A stretch of 64,000 bases of DNA, from the NCBI RefSeq assembly GCF_051401765.1, contig NW_027480464.1:2542001-2606000 (forward strand). The letters run 5' to 3'. A model generated the notes under the pieces. That model was not told where the DNA came from. It ran no database searches and saw only the letters and a program-made list of their open reading frames with translations. This stretch comes from Calliopsis andreniformis. Its lineage: Eukaryota > Arthropoda > Insecta > Hymenoptera > Andrenidae. Below, one piece after another: positions 51,878 through 63,986 of the stretch. Within the stretch, counting starts at the first letter, position 1, and each line of letters begins with the position of its first letter. The position numbers were made by a program, and so were the translations under genes.

Positions 51878-54592
51878 CAATCCTCAATCTTCAATCCTCT
51901 ATCGTCAATCCTCAACCCTCAATCGCCAATCTCCAATCCTGAATACTCAATCTTCAATCCTCAATCCTCAATCCCCAATCCTCAATCCTCAATCCTCATT
52001 CTTCAATCCTCAATACCCAATCCTCAATCTTCAATCCTCAATCCTCAATCCTCAATTCTCGACCCTCAATTCTCAGTCCTCGGACCTCAAACCTCAATCC
52101 TCAAACCTCAGCCGTCATCCTCAATCCTAAATCCTCAATCCTCAATCCTCAATCTTCAACCCTCAATCCTCAGTCCTCAATCCTCAATCCTCAATCCTCA
52201 AACCTCAATCCTCAACCGTCAGTCCTCGTCCTCAAACCTCAACCCCCAATCCTCAATCCTCAATCTTCAATCATCAATACTCTATCTTCAATCCTCAATC
52301 CGCAATCCTCAATCCTCAATCCTCAATCCTTAATCCTCAATCTTCAATCCTCAATAATTAATCTCCAATCCTAGATCCTCAATCCCCAATCTTCAATCCT
52401 TAATCCTGTATCACCAATCCTCAATCCCGAGTCCTCAATCTTCAATCCACAATGCTCAATCCTCAATCCTCAATCCTCAGTCCTCAATCCTCAATCCTCA
52501 ATCCTCAAACCTCAATCCTCACCGTCAGTCCTCGCCCTCAATCCTCAACCCTCAATCCTCAATCCTCAATCTTCAATCCTCAATACTCAATATTCAATCC
52601 TCAACCCTCAATCCTCAATCCTCAATCCTCAATCTTCAATCCTCAATCCTCAATCCTCAAGCCTCAATCCACATTCTTCAATCCTCAATACCCGATCCTC
52701 AATCTACAATACTCAATCCTCAATCCTCAATCCTCAATTCTCAATCCTCAATCCTCAGTCCTCAGTCCTCAAACCTCAAACCTCAATCCTCAACCCTCAG
52801 CCCGCATCCTCAATCCTCAATCCTCAATCCTCAATCCTCAATCTTCAATCCTCAATACTCAATATTCAATAATCAATCCTCAATCCTCAATCCTCAATCC
52901 TCAATCCTCAATCCTCAATCTTCAATCCTCAATACTCAAACTGCAATCCTCAATCCTCAGTTCTCTATCCTCAATCCTCAGTCCTCAGTCCTCAAAACCC
53001 TACCCTCAACCCTCAGCCCTCGTCCTCAATCCTCAATCCTCAATCCTCAATCCTCAATACTCAATCTTCAATCCTCAATACTCAATCTTCAATAATCAAT
53101 CCTCAATTCTCAATCCTCAATCATCAATCATCAGTCCTCAATCCTCAGTCCTCAATCCTCAATCCTCAATCCTCAATCCTCAATCTTCATTCCTCAATAC
53201 TCAATCTACAATCCTCAATCCTCAATCTACAATCCTCAATCCTCAATCCTCAATGTTCAATCCGCAATACCCAATTCTCAATCTTCAATCCTCAATCCTC
53301 AATCCTCAATCCTCAAACCTCAATCCTCAACCCTCAATCCTCAAACCTCAATCCTCAATCGTCAGCCCTCGTCCTCAATCATCAACACTCAATCCTCAAT
53401 CCTCAATCTTCAATCATCAATACTCAATCTTCAATCCTCAATCCTCAATCTACAATCCTCAATCCTCAATTCTCAGTCCTCAATACTCAATCCTCAATCG
53501 TCAATCCTCAATACCCAATCCTCAATCTTCAATCCTCAATCCTCAATCCTCAATCCTCAATCCTCAATCTTCATTCCTCAATACTCAATCTACAATCCTC
53601 AATCCTCAATCCTCGATCCTCAATGCTCAATCCTCAATCCTCAATCCTCAACGCTCAATCTTCAATCCTCGATACTCAATCTGCAATCCTCAATCTTCAA
53701 TCCTCAATCCTCAATCCTCATTCTTCAATCCTCAATGCCCAGGCCTCAATCTTCAATCCTCAATCCTCAATCCTCAATTCTCAATCCTCAATCATCAATC
53801 ATCAATCCTCAATCCTCAGTCCTCAATCCTCAATCCTCAATCCTCAATCCTCAATGTTCAATCCGCAATACCCAATTCTCAATCTTCAATCCTCAATCCT
53901 CAATCTGCAATCCTCAGTCCTCAGTTCTCTATCCTCAATCCTCAGTCCTCAGTCCTCAAAACCCTACCCTCAACCCTCAGCCCTCGTCCTCAATCCTCAA
54001 TCCTCAATCCTCAATCCTCAATACTCAATCTTCAATCCTCAATACTCAATCTTCAATAATCAATCCTCTATTCTCAATCCTCAATACTCAATACTCAATC
54101 GTCAATCCTCAATCCCCAATCCTCGATCTTCAATCCTCAAACCTCAATCCTCAATCCTCAATCCTCAATCTTCAATCCTCAATACTCAATCTGCAATCCT
54201 CAATCCTCAGTCCGCAATCCTCAATCCTCGATACTCAATCCTCAATCTTCAATCCTCAATACTCAGTCTTCAATCCTCGATCCTCAATACTCAATCCTCA
54301 ATCCTCGTTCTTCATTCCTCAGTACCCAATCCTCAATCTTCAATCCTCAATCCTCAATCCTCAATTCTCAATCCTCAATCCTCAATCATCAATCCTCAAT
54401 CCTCAGTCCTCAATCCTCAATCCTCAATCCTCAATCCTCAATGTTCAATCCGCAATACCCAGTTCTCAATCTTCAATCCTCAATCCTCAATCCTCAATCC
54501 TCAAACCTCAATCCTCAACCCTCAATCCTCAGTCCTCGAACCTCAAACCTGTATCCTCAATCCTGAATCCTCAATCTTCAGACCTCAGTCCT

Positions 54593-54732
54593 CAACAATC
54601 AGTTGTCAATTATCAATCCTCAATAGAATATCATCAATTCACAGTTTTCAATACTCAATACTCAATCTGCAATTTTCAAATCTTTATTCACAAACATCAA
54701 TTCTCATCATTCAACACTCAACACTCAGTCCC
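54593..54732 (+). repeat. Island, family C
   Basis: C island of copy 2 of the 6.5-kb unit. Confidence 0.88.
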
Positions 54733-55232
54733 CAATCCTCAATCTTCAATACTCAATCCTCAATCCTCAATCCTCGATCCTCAATCTTCAATCCTCAATA
54801 CTCAATCTTCAATCCTCCATCCTCAATCGTCAATCCTCAACACTCAATCCTCAATCGCCAGGCTTCAGTCCTCAATACTCAATCTTGAATCCTAAATCCT
54901 CAATCCTCAATCCTCATTCCTCAATCCTCATTCTTCAATCCTCAACACCCAATCCTCAATCTTCAATCCTCAATCCTCAATCCTCAATCCTCAACTCTCA
55001 ATCCTCAAACCTCAATCCTCAATCGTCAGCCCTCGTCCTCAATCATCAACACTCAATCCTCAATCCTCAATCTTCAATCATCAATACTCAATCTTCAATC
55101 CTCAATCCTCAATCTACAATCCTCAATCCTCAATTCTCAGTCCTCAATACTCAATCCTCAATCGTCAATCCTCAATACCCAATCCTCAATCTTCAATCCT
55201 CAATCCTCAATCCTCAATCCTCAATCCTCAAT

Positions 55233-58200
55233 CTTCAATCATCAATACTCTATCTTCAATCCTCAATCCGCAATCCTCAATCCTCAATCCTCAATCCTTA
55301 ATCCTCAATCTTCAATCCTCAATAATTAATCTCCAATCCTAGATCCTCAATCCCCAATCTTCAATCCTTAATCCTGTATCACCAATCCTCAATCCCGAGT
55401 CCTCAATCTTCAATCCACAATGCTCAATCCTCAATCCTCAATCCTCAGTCCTCAATCCTCAATCCTCAATCCTCAAACCTCAATCCTCACCGTCAGTCCT
55501 CGCCCTCAATCCTCAACCCTCAATCCTCAATCCTCAATCTTCAATCCTCAATACTCAATATTCAATCCTCAACCCTCAATCCTCAATCCTCAATCCTCAA
55601 TCTTCAATCCTCAATCCTCAATCCTCAAGCCTCAATCCACATTCTTCAATCCTCAATACCCGATCCTCAATCTACAATACTCAATCCTCAATCCTCAATC
55701 CTCAATTCTCAATCCTCAATCCTCAGTCCTCAGTCCTCAAACCTCAAACCTCAATCCTCAACCCTCAGCCCGCATCCTCAATCCTCAATCCTCAATCCTC
55801 AATCCTCAATCTTCAATCCTCAATACTCAATATTCAATAATCAATCCTCAATCCTCAATCCTCAATCCTCAATCCTCAATCCTCAATCTTCAATCCTCAA
55901 TACTCAAACTGCAATCCTCAATCCTCAGTTCTCTATCCTCAATCCTCAGTCCTCAGTCCTCAAAACCCTACCCTCAACCCTCAGCCCTCGTCCTCAATCC
56001 TCAATCCTCAATCCTCAATCCTCAATACTCAATCTTCAATCCTCAATACTCAATCTTCAATAATCAATCCTCAATTCTCAATCCTCAATCATCAATCATC
56101 AATCCTCAATCCTCAGTCCTCAATCCTCAATCCTCAATCCTCAATCCTCAATCTTCATTCCTCAATACTCAATCTACAATCCTCAATCCTCAATCTACAA
56201 TCCTCAATCCTCAATCCTCAATGTTCAATCCGCAATACCCAATTCTCAATCTTCAATCCTCAATCCTCAATCCTCAATCCTCAAACCTCAATCCTCAACC
56301 CTCAATCCTCAAACCTCAATCCTCAATCGTCAGCCCTCGTCCTCAATCATCAACACTCAATCCTCAATCCTCAATCTTCAATCATCAATACTCAATCTTC
56401 AATCCTCAATCCTCAATCTACAATCCTCAATCCTCAATTCTCAGTCCTCAATACTCAATCCTCAATCGTCAATCCTCAATACCCAATCCTCAATCTTCAA
56501 TCCTCAATCCTCAATCCTCAATCCTCAATCCTCAATCTTCATTCCTCAATACTCAATCTACAATCCTCAATCCTCAATCCTCGATCCTCAATGCTCAATC
56601 CTCAATCCTCAATCCTCAACGCTCAATCTTCAATCCTCGATACTCAATCTGCAATCCTCAATCTTCAATCCTCAATCCTCAATCCTCATTCTTCAATCCT
56701 CAATGCCCAGGCCTCAATCTTCAATCCTCAATCCTCAATCCTCAATTCTCAATCCTCAATCATCAATCATCAATCCTCAATCCTCAGTCCTCAATCCTCA
56801 ATCCTCAATCCTCAATCCTCAATGTTCAATCCGCAATACCCAATTCTCAATCTTCAATCCTCAATCCTCAATCTGCAATCCTCAGTCCTCAGTTCTCTAT
56901 CCTCAATCCTCAGTCCTCAGTCCTCAAAACCCTACCCTCAACCCTCAGCCCTCGTCCTCAATCCTCAATCCTCAATCCTCAATCCTCAATACTCAATCTT
57001 CAATCCTCAATACTCAATCTTCAATAATCAATCCTCTATTCTCAATCCTCAATACTCAATACTCAATCGTCAATCCTCAATCCCCAATCCTCGATCTTCA
57101 ATCCTCAAACCTCAATCCTCAATCCTCAATCCTCAATCTTCAATCCTCAATACTCAATCTGCAATCCTCAATCCTCAGTCCGCAATCCTCAATCCTCGAT
57201 ACTCAATCCTCAATCTTCAATCCTCAATACTCAGTCTTCAATCCTCGATCCTCAATACTCAATCCTCAATCCTCGTTCTTCATTCCTCAGTACCCAATCC
57301 TCAATCTTCAATCCTCAATCCTCAATCCTCAATTCTCAATCCTCAATCCTCAATCATCAATCCTCAATCCTCAGTCCTCAATCCTCAATCCTCAATCCTC
57401 AATCCTCAATGTTCAATCCGCAATACCCAGTTCTCAATCTTCAATCCTCAATCCTCAATCCTCAATCCTCAAACCTCAATCCTCAACCCTCAATCCTCAG
57501 TCCTCGAACCTCAAACCTGTATCCTCAATCCTGAATCCTCAATCTTCAGACCTCAGTCCTCAACAATCAGTTGTCAATTATCAATCCTCAATAGAATATC
57601 ATCAATTCACAGTTTTCAATACTCAATACTCAATCTGCAATTTTCAAATCTTTATTCACAAACATCAATTCTCATCATTCAACACTCAACACTCAGTCCC
57701 CAATCCTCAATCTTCAATACTCAATCCTCAATCCTCAATCCTCGATCCTCAATCTTCAATCCTCAATACTCAATCTTCAATCCTCCATCCTCAATCGTCA
57801 ATCCTCAACACTCAATCCTCAATCGCCAGGCTTCAGTCCTCAATACTCAATCTTGAATCCTAAATCCTCAATCCTCAATCCTCATTCCTCAATCCTCATT
57901 CTTCAATCCTCAACACCCAATCCTCAATCTTCAATCCTCAATCCTCAATCCTCAATCCTCAACTCTCAATCCTCAATCCTCATTCCTCAGTCCACAGTCC
58001 TCAATCCTCAACCCTCAGCCCTCATCCTCAATCCTCAATCCTCAATCTTCAATCCTCAATCCTCAGTCCTCAGTTCTCAATCCTCAATCCTCAGTCCTCA
58101 GTCCTCAAACCCCTACCCTCAACCCTCAGCCCTCATCCTCAATCCTCAATCCTCAATCCTCAATCCTCAATACTCAATCTTCAATCCTCAATACTCAAAC

Positions 58201-58345
58201 TTCAATAATCAATCCTCAATTCTCAATCCTCAATACTCAATACTCAATCGTCAATCCTCAATCCTCAATCCTTAATCCTCAACCATCAATCCTCAGACCT
58301 CAAACCTCCACCCCGAATCCTCAATCCTGAATCCTCAATCTTCAA
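55233..58345 (+). repeat. 6.5-kb higher-order unit, copy 3 (right half only)
   Basis: Matches copy 2 from about 52265 at a shift of 2968 bp and copy 1 at 8848 bp. 2968 bp equals 418 heptamers plus seven hexamers, all seven located. At 57853-58345 it follows copy 1 (49005-49497) where copy 2 has diverged, so copy 3 has the original right flank. It is joined through about 225 bp resembling 53338 onward. Confidence 0.87.
57561..57700 (+). repeat. Island, family C
   Basis: C island of the half copy 3, 2968 bp after the previous one. Confidence 0.88.
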
Positions 58346-58803
58346 TCCTCAATACTCAATCTTCAATCCTCAATCCTCAAACCTCAATCCTCAATCCTCA
58401 ATCCTCAATCCTCAGTCCTCACTCCTCAATCCTCATTCTTCAATCCTCAATACCGAATCCTCAATCATCAATCCTCAATCTTCAATCCTCATTTCTTAAT
58501 CCTCAATCCTCAATCCTCAGACTTCAAACACCAATACTCAACCCTCAGTCCTCGTCCTCAATCCACAACCCTCAACCCTCAATCCTCAATCTTCAATCAT
58601 TAATATTCAATCTTCAATCTTCAATCCTCAATCCTCAATCCTCAGCCCTCAATCCTCAACGTTCAATCCTCAATACCCAATCCTCAGTCTTCCATCCTCA
58701 ATACTCAATACTCAATCCTCAATCCTCAATACTCCGTCCTCAATCCTCAATCTTCAATCCTCAATACTCAATCCTCAATCCTCAATATTAAACGCACAAC
58801 CCT

Positions 58804-58943
58804 CAACCATCAATCCTCAATTCTCAATACCCAAAAGAATATCCTGAATTCTCCTGGTTCAATACTCAATCCACAATATTCAATAATCAAATCTCAGTCC
58901 TCAAACATCAATCCTCAACACGCAATCCTCAACACTCAGTCCT
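58804..58943 (+). repeat. Island, family F (CAAAAGA subtype)
   Basis: Counterpart of 26146 but with ATATCCT in unit 6. The ATATTAA variant just upstream, near 58787, is private. Confidence 0.86.
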
Positions 58944-59830
58944 CTCTCTTCAATCCTCCATCCTCAATCCTCAATCCTCAAGCGTCAATCCTCAATTCTC
59001 AATCCTCAACCGTCAGTCCTCGTCCTCAAACCTCAACCCCAATGCTCAAACCTCAATACCCAATCCTCAATCTTCAATCCTCAAACCTCAATCCTCAATC
59101 CTCAATCCTCAATCCTCAATCCACAATCTTCAATCCTCAATCCTCAGTCCACAATCCTCAATCCTCAAACCTCAATCCTCAATCCTCAATCCTCAACCCT
59201 CAGTCCTCACTCCTCAATCCTCATTCTTCAATCCTCAATACCGAATCCTCAATCTTCAATCCTCAATCCTCAATCCTCATTTCTTAATCCTCAATCCTCA
59301 ATCCTCAGACTTCAAACACCAATACTCAACCCTCAGTCCTCGTCCTCAATCCACAACCCTCAATCCTCAATCCTCAATCTTCAATCATTAATATTCAATC
59401 TTCAATCTTCAATCCTCAATCCTCAATCCTCAACCCTCAATCCTCAACGTTCAATCCTCAATACCCAATCCTCAGTCTTCCATCCTCAATACTCAATACT
59501 CAATCCTCAATCCTCAATAGTCAGTCCTCAATCCTCAATCTTCAATCCTCAATACTCAATCTTCAATCCTCAATCCTCAATCCTTAATCCACAATCTTCA
59601 ATCCTCAATACTGGATCTTCAATCCTCAATCCTCAATCCTCAATCCTCAATCCTCATTCTTCAACCCTCAGCACCCAATCCTCAATCTTCAATCCTCAAT
59701 GTTCAATCCGCAATACCCAATCCTCAATCTTCAATCCTCAACCCTCAATCCTCAATCCTCAATCCTCAATCCTCAATCTTCAATCGTCAATACTCAATCT
59801 TCAATCCTCAATCCTCAATCCTCAATCCTC

Positions 59831-59928
59831 ACTCCACATTCCTCAATCCTCAACACCCAATCCTCAATCTTCAATCCTCAATCCTCAGTCCTCAATTCTC
59901 AATCCTCAATACTCAATCCTCAATCCTC
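59831..59928 (+). repeat. 98-bp local tandem duplication, unit 1
   Basis: A 14-heptamer unit beginning ACTCCACATT. It accounts for most of the 91-bp difference in shift between this region and 33547 onward. The remaining 7 bp is one extra CAATACT there. Confidence 0.88.
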
Positions 59929-60026
59929 ACTCCACATTCCTCAATCCTCAACACCCAATCCTCAATCTTCAATCCTCAATGCTCAGTCCTCAATTCTCAA
60001 TCCTCAATACTCAATCCTCAATCCTC
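59929..60026 (+). repeat. 98-bp local tandem duplication, unit 2
   Basis: Abuts unit 1, with one visible substitution: G at 59981 (CAATGCT) against C at 59883 (CAATCCT). Confidence 0.88.
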
Positions 60027-61765
60027 AGACTTCAAACATCAATACTCAATCCACAGTCCTCGTCCTCAATCCACAACCCTCAATCCTCAACACCCAATCC
60101 TCAATCTTCAATCCTCAATCCTCAGTCCTCAATTCTCGATCCTCAATACTCAATCCACAGTCCTCAATGTTCAATCCTCAATACCCAAACCTCAATCTTC
60201 AATCCTCAATCCTCAATCCTCAATCATCAATCCTCAATCCTCAATCCTCAGTCCTCAAACCTCAATCCTGAATCCTCAAACCTGAATCCTCTGTCTGCAG
60301 ACCTCAGTCCTCAACAACCAGTTGTCAGTCCTCAATCCTCAATAGAATATCCTCAATTCACAGGTTTCAATACTCAATACTCAACCTGAAATCTTCAAAT
60401 CTCTATCCACAATCATCAATTCTCATCACACAACCCTCAACACTCAGTCCCCAATCCTCAATCTTCAATCCTCTATCCTCAATCCTCAACCCTCAATCGC
60501 CAATCTCCAATCCTGAATACTCAATCTTCAATCCTCAATCCTCAATCCCCAATCCTCAATCCTCAATCCTCATTCTTCAATCCTCAATACCCAATCCTCA
60601 ATCTTCAATCCTCAGTCCTCAATCCTCAATTCTCGACCCTCAATTCTCAGTCCTCAGACCTCAAACCTCAATCCTCAAACCTCAGCCCTCATCCTCAATC
60701 CTCAATCCCCAACCCTCAATCTTCAATCCTCAGTCCACAATCCTCAATCCTCAATCCTCAATCTTCAATCCTCAATACTCAATCTTCAATCCTCAATCCT
60801 CAATCCTCAATCCTCAATCCTCAATCCTCAATCCTCAATCTTCAATCCTCAATACTCAAACTGCAATCCTCAATCCTCAGTCCTCACTCCTCAATTCTCA
60901 TTCTTCAATCCTCAATACCGGATCCTCAATCTTCAATCCTCAATCCGCAATCCTCAATTCTCAATCCACAATCCTCAATCCTCAGACTTCAAACTCCAAT
61001 ACTCAACCCTGAGTCCTCGTCCTCAATCCGCAACCCTCAATCCTCAATCTTCAATCTTCAATCATCAATATTCAATCTTCAATCCTCAATCCTCAATCCT
61101 CAATACTCAATCCACAATCCTCAATTCTCAATCGTCAATGCTCAATACTCAATCGTCAATCCTCAATCCCCAATCCTCAATCTTCAATCCTCAATCCTCA
61201 ATCCTCAATCCTCCATCCTCAATACTCAGTCCTCAATCCTCAATCTTCAATCCTCAATACTCAATCTTCAATCCTCAATCGTCAATCCTCAATCCTCAAT
61301 CTTCAATCCTCAATACTGAATCTTCAATACTCAATCCTCAATCCTCAATCCTCAATCCTCAATCCTCATTCTTCTATCCTCAACACCCAATCCTCAACCT
61401 TCAATCCTCAGCCTTCAATCTTCAATCCTCAATAGTCAACCGTCAATCCTCAATCCTCAATAATCAATCCTCAATCCACATTCTTCAATCCTCAACACCC
61501 AATCCTCAATCTTCAATCCTCAATCCTCAGTCCTCAATTCTCAATCCTCAATCCTCAATCCTCAGACCTCAAACATCAATACTCAACCCTCAGTCCTCGT
61601 CCTCAATCCACAACCCTCAATCCTCGATCCTCAATCTCCAATCATCAATATTCAATCTTCAATCCTCAATCCTCAATCCTCAATACTCAATCCACAATCC
61701 TCAATTCTTAATCGTCAATGCTCAATACTCAATCCTCAATCCTCAATACTCAGTCCTCAATCCTC
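60025..61765 (+). repeat. Duplicated segment, partner 43223-44963 (shift 16802)
   Basis: Carries the A island at 60312 with CAACAAC first. At the right edge the order leaves the 43-45 kb pattern at about 61765 and continues with a patchwork ending in a D island. Confidence 0.82.
60312..60451 (+). repeat. Island, family A, CAACAAC subtype
   Basis: Closest to 34069 (CAACCCT in unit 18, CATCACA in unit 17). CTGCAGA stands just upstream, where relatives have CTTCAGA. Confidence 0.87.
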
Positions 61766-62281
61766 AATCTTCAATCCTCAATCCTCAATCCTCGTTCTTC
61801 AATCCTCAATCTTCAATACTCAATCTTCAATCCTCAATCCTCAATCCTCAATCCTCAATCTCCAATCCTCAATCCTCAATCCTCAATTCTCAATCCTCAA
61901 TCCTCAATCCTCAGACTTCAAACACCAATACTCAACCCTCTGTCCTCGCCCTCAATCCACAACCCTCAATCCTCAATCCTCAATCTTCAATCATTAATAT
62001 TCAATCTTCAATCTTCAATCCTCAATCCTCAATCCTCAACCCTCAATCCTCAACGTTCAATCCTCAATACCCAATCCTCAGTCTTCCATTCTCAATCCTC
62101 AATACTCAATCCTCAATCCTCAATACTCAGTCCTCTCTCTACAATCCTCCATCATCAATCCTCAATCCTCAAGCGTCAATCCTCAATCCTCAATCGTCAA
62201 TCCTCAACCATCAATCCTCAGAGATCAAACCTCAACCCCGAATCCTCAATCCTGAATCCTCAATCTTCAGCCATAAGTCCT

Positions 62282-62420
62282 CAGCAATGAATTGTCAATC
62301 CTCAATCCTCAATAGAATATCCTCAATTCACAGTTTTCAATACTCAATCCCCATTCTTCAATCTTCAAGTCTCAATCCACAAACATCAATTCTCATCAGC
62401 AACCCTCAACACTCAGTCCT
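62282..62420 (+). repeat. Island, family D, with a 1-bp deletion
   Basis: GAATTGT (2), CAAGTCT (13), and unit 17 shortened to CATCAG. It is the only island where I saw an internal break in the 7-bp register. Confidence 0.85.
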
Positions 62421-63012
62421 CAATCTTCAATCCTCAATCCTCAATCCTCAATCCTCAATCTTCAATCCTCAATACTCAAGCTTCAATCCTCAATCTTCAA
62501 ACCTCAATCCTCAATCCTCAATCATCAATCCTCAGTCCTCACTCCTCAATCCTCATTCTTCAATCCTCAATACCGAATCCTCAATCTTCAATCCTCAATC
62601 CTCAATTCTCATTTCTTAATCCACAATCCTCAATCCTCAATCCTCAATCTTCAATCATTAATATTCAATCTTCAATCTTCAATCCTCAGTCCTCAATACT
62701 CAACCCTCAATCCTCAACGTTCAATCCTCAATACCCAATCCTCAGTCTTCCATCCTCAATACTCAATACTCAATCCTCAATCCTCAATACTCCGTCCTCA
62801 ATCCTCAATCTTCAATCCTCAACACTCAATCTTCAATCCTCAATCCTCAATCCTTAATCCTCAATCTTCAATCCTCAATACTGAATCTGCAATCCTTATT
62901 CCTCAATCCTCAATCCTCAATACTCATTCTTCAATCCTCAACACCCAACCCTCAATCTTCAATCCTCAATGTTCAATCCGCAATACCCAATCCTCAATCT
63001 TCAATACTCAAC

Positions 63013-63102
63013 CCTCAATCCTCAATCCTCAATCCTCAATCCTCAATCCTCAATCCTCAATCCTCAATCCTCAATCCTCAATCCTCAATCCTCAATCCTC
63101 AA
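63013..63102 (+). repeat. Long pure CAATCCT run (about 13 perfect units)
   Basis: The longest uninterrupted run of unmutated heptamers that I noticed. It sits beside the truncated A island at 63163, and may be a recently expanded patch. Confidence 0.8.
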
Positions 63103-63162
63103 CCCTCAATCCTCAGTCCTCAAACCTCAATCCTGAATCCTCAGTCTTCAGACCTCAGTTCT

Positions 63163-63274
63163 CAACAATCAGTTGTCAGTCCCCAATCCTCAATAGAATA
63201 TCCGCAATTCACAGGTTTCAATACTCAATACTCATCCTGAAATCTTCAAATCTCTATCCACAATTATCAATCCT
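63163..63274 (+). repeat. Island, family A, truncated at the right
   Basis: Units 1-16 are present with private CAGTCCC (3), ATATCCG (6), CATCCTG (11) and CAATTAT (15). Units 17-20 are replaced by ordinary array, so the island has lost its right end by exchange or deletion. Confidence 0.84.
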
Positions 63275-63846
63275 CAATACTCAATCTTCAATCCTCAATC
63301 CTCAATCCTCGGTCCTCAATCCTCAATCGTCAATCTCCAATCCTGAATACTCAATCTTCAATCCTCAATCCTCAATCCTCAATCCTCAACCCTCAATCCT
63401 CATTCTTCAATCCTCAATACCCAATCCTCAATCTTCAATCCTCAATCCTCAATCCTCAATTCTCAATCCTCAATCCTCAGTCCTCAGTCCTCAAACCTCA
63501 ATCCTCAACCCTCAGCCCTCATCCTGAATCCTCAATCCTCAATCCTCAATCCTCAATCTTCAATCCTCAATACTCAATCTTCAATCCTTAATCCTCAGTC
63601 CTCAAACTTCAATCCTCAATGCTCAATGCTCAATCCTCAATCCTCAGTCCTCAGTCCTCAATCCTCAATCCTCAAACCTCAATCCTCAACCGTCAGTCCT
63701 CGTCCTCAAACCTCAACCCTCAATCCTCAATCCTCAATCTTCAATCATCAATACACAACCTTCAATCCTCAATCCCCAATCCTCAATCCTCAATCCTCAA
63801 TCCTCAATATTCAACGCACAACCCTCAACCATCAATCCTCAACACT

Positions 63847-63986
63847 CAACCATCAATCCTCAATTCTCAATACTCAATAGAATATCCTGAATTCGCATGG
63901 TTCAATACTCAATACAAAATATTCAATAATCAAATCTCAATCCTCAAACATCAATTCTCAACACTCAATCCTCAACACTCAGTCCT
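63847..63986 (+). repeat. Island, family F (CATGGTT subtype)
   Basis: Has CAATAGA (5) and ATATCCT (6) as in family A, but GAATTCG (7), CATGGTT (8) and CAATAAT (12) as in family F. It links the two families. Confidence 0.84.

Larger units (their letters stand above)
49490..55008 (+). repeat. 6.5-kb higher-order unit, copy 2, with two internal deletions
   Basis: The shift from copy 1 is 6474 bp at the left, 6328 bp in a short stretch around 51209-51300 and 5880 bp from 51301 on. The missing pieces are 20 heptamers plus one hexamer (146 bp) and 64 heptamers (448 bp), the second removing the B island. Substitutions against copy 1 are few, for example CAGTCCT against CATTTCT near 52477/46597. Confidence 0.88.
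57303..59153 (+). repeat. Duplicated segment, partner 24645-26495
   Basis: Overlaps the right end of the third 6.5-kb copy and extends past it to the F island at 58804, linking the 6.5-kb family to the 24-26 kb region. Confidence 0.83.

Noticed and set aside
43016..58345. Long forward frames of 386-535 codons repeated at 46572, 52452 and 55420
   Set aside because: These are copies of the same higher-order repeat read as protein. Their ends fall at stops created by variant heptamers (such as AATAATC) or by islands, and other frames over the same bases are open too.
1487..63986. Islands as inserted mobile elements
   Set aside because: They are in 7-bp register with the array, align as mutated heptamers, and have no terminal repeats, target duplications or coding capacity.
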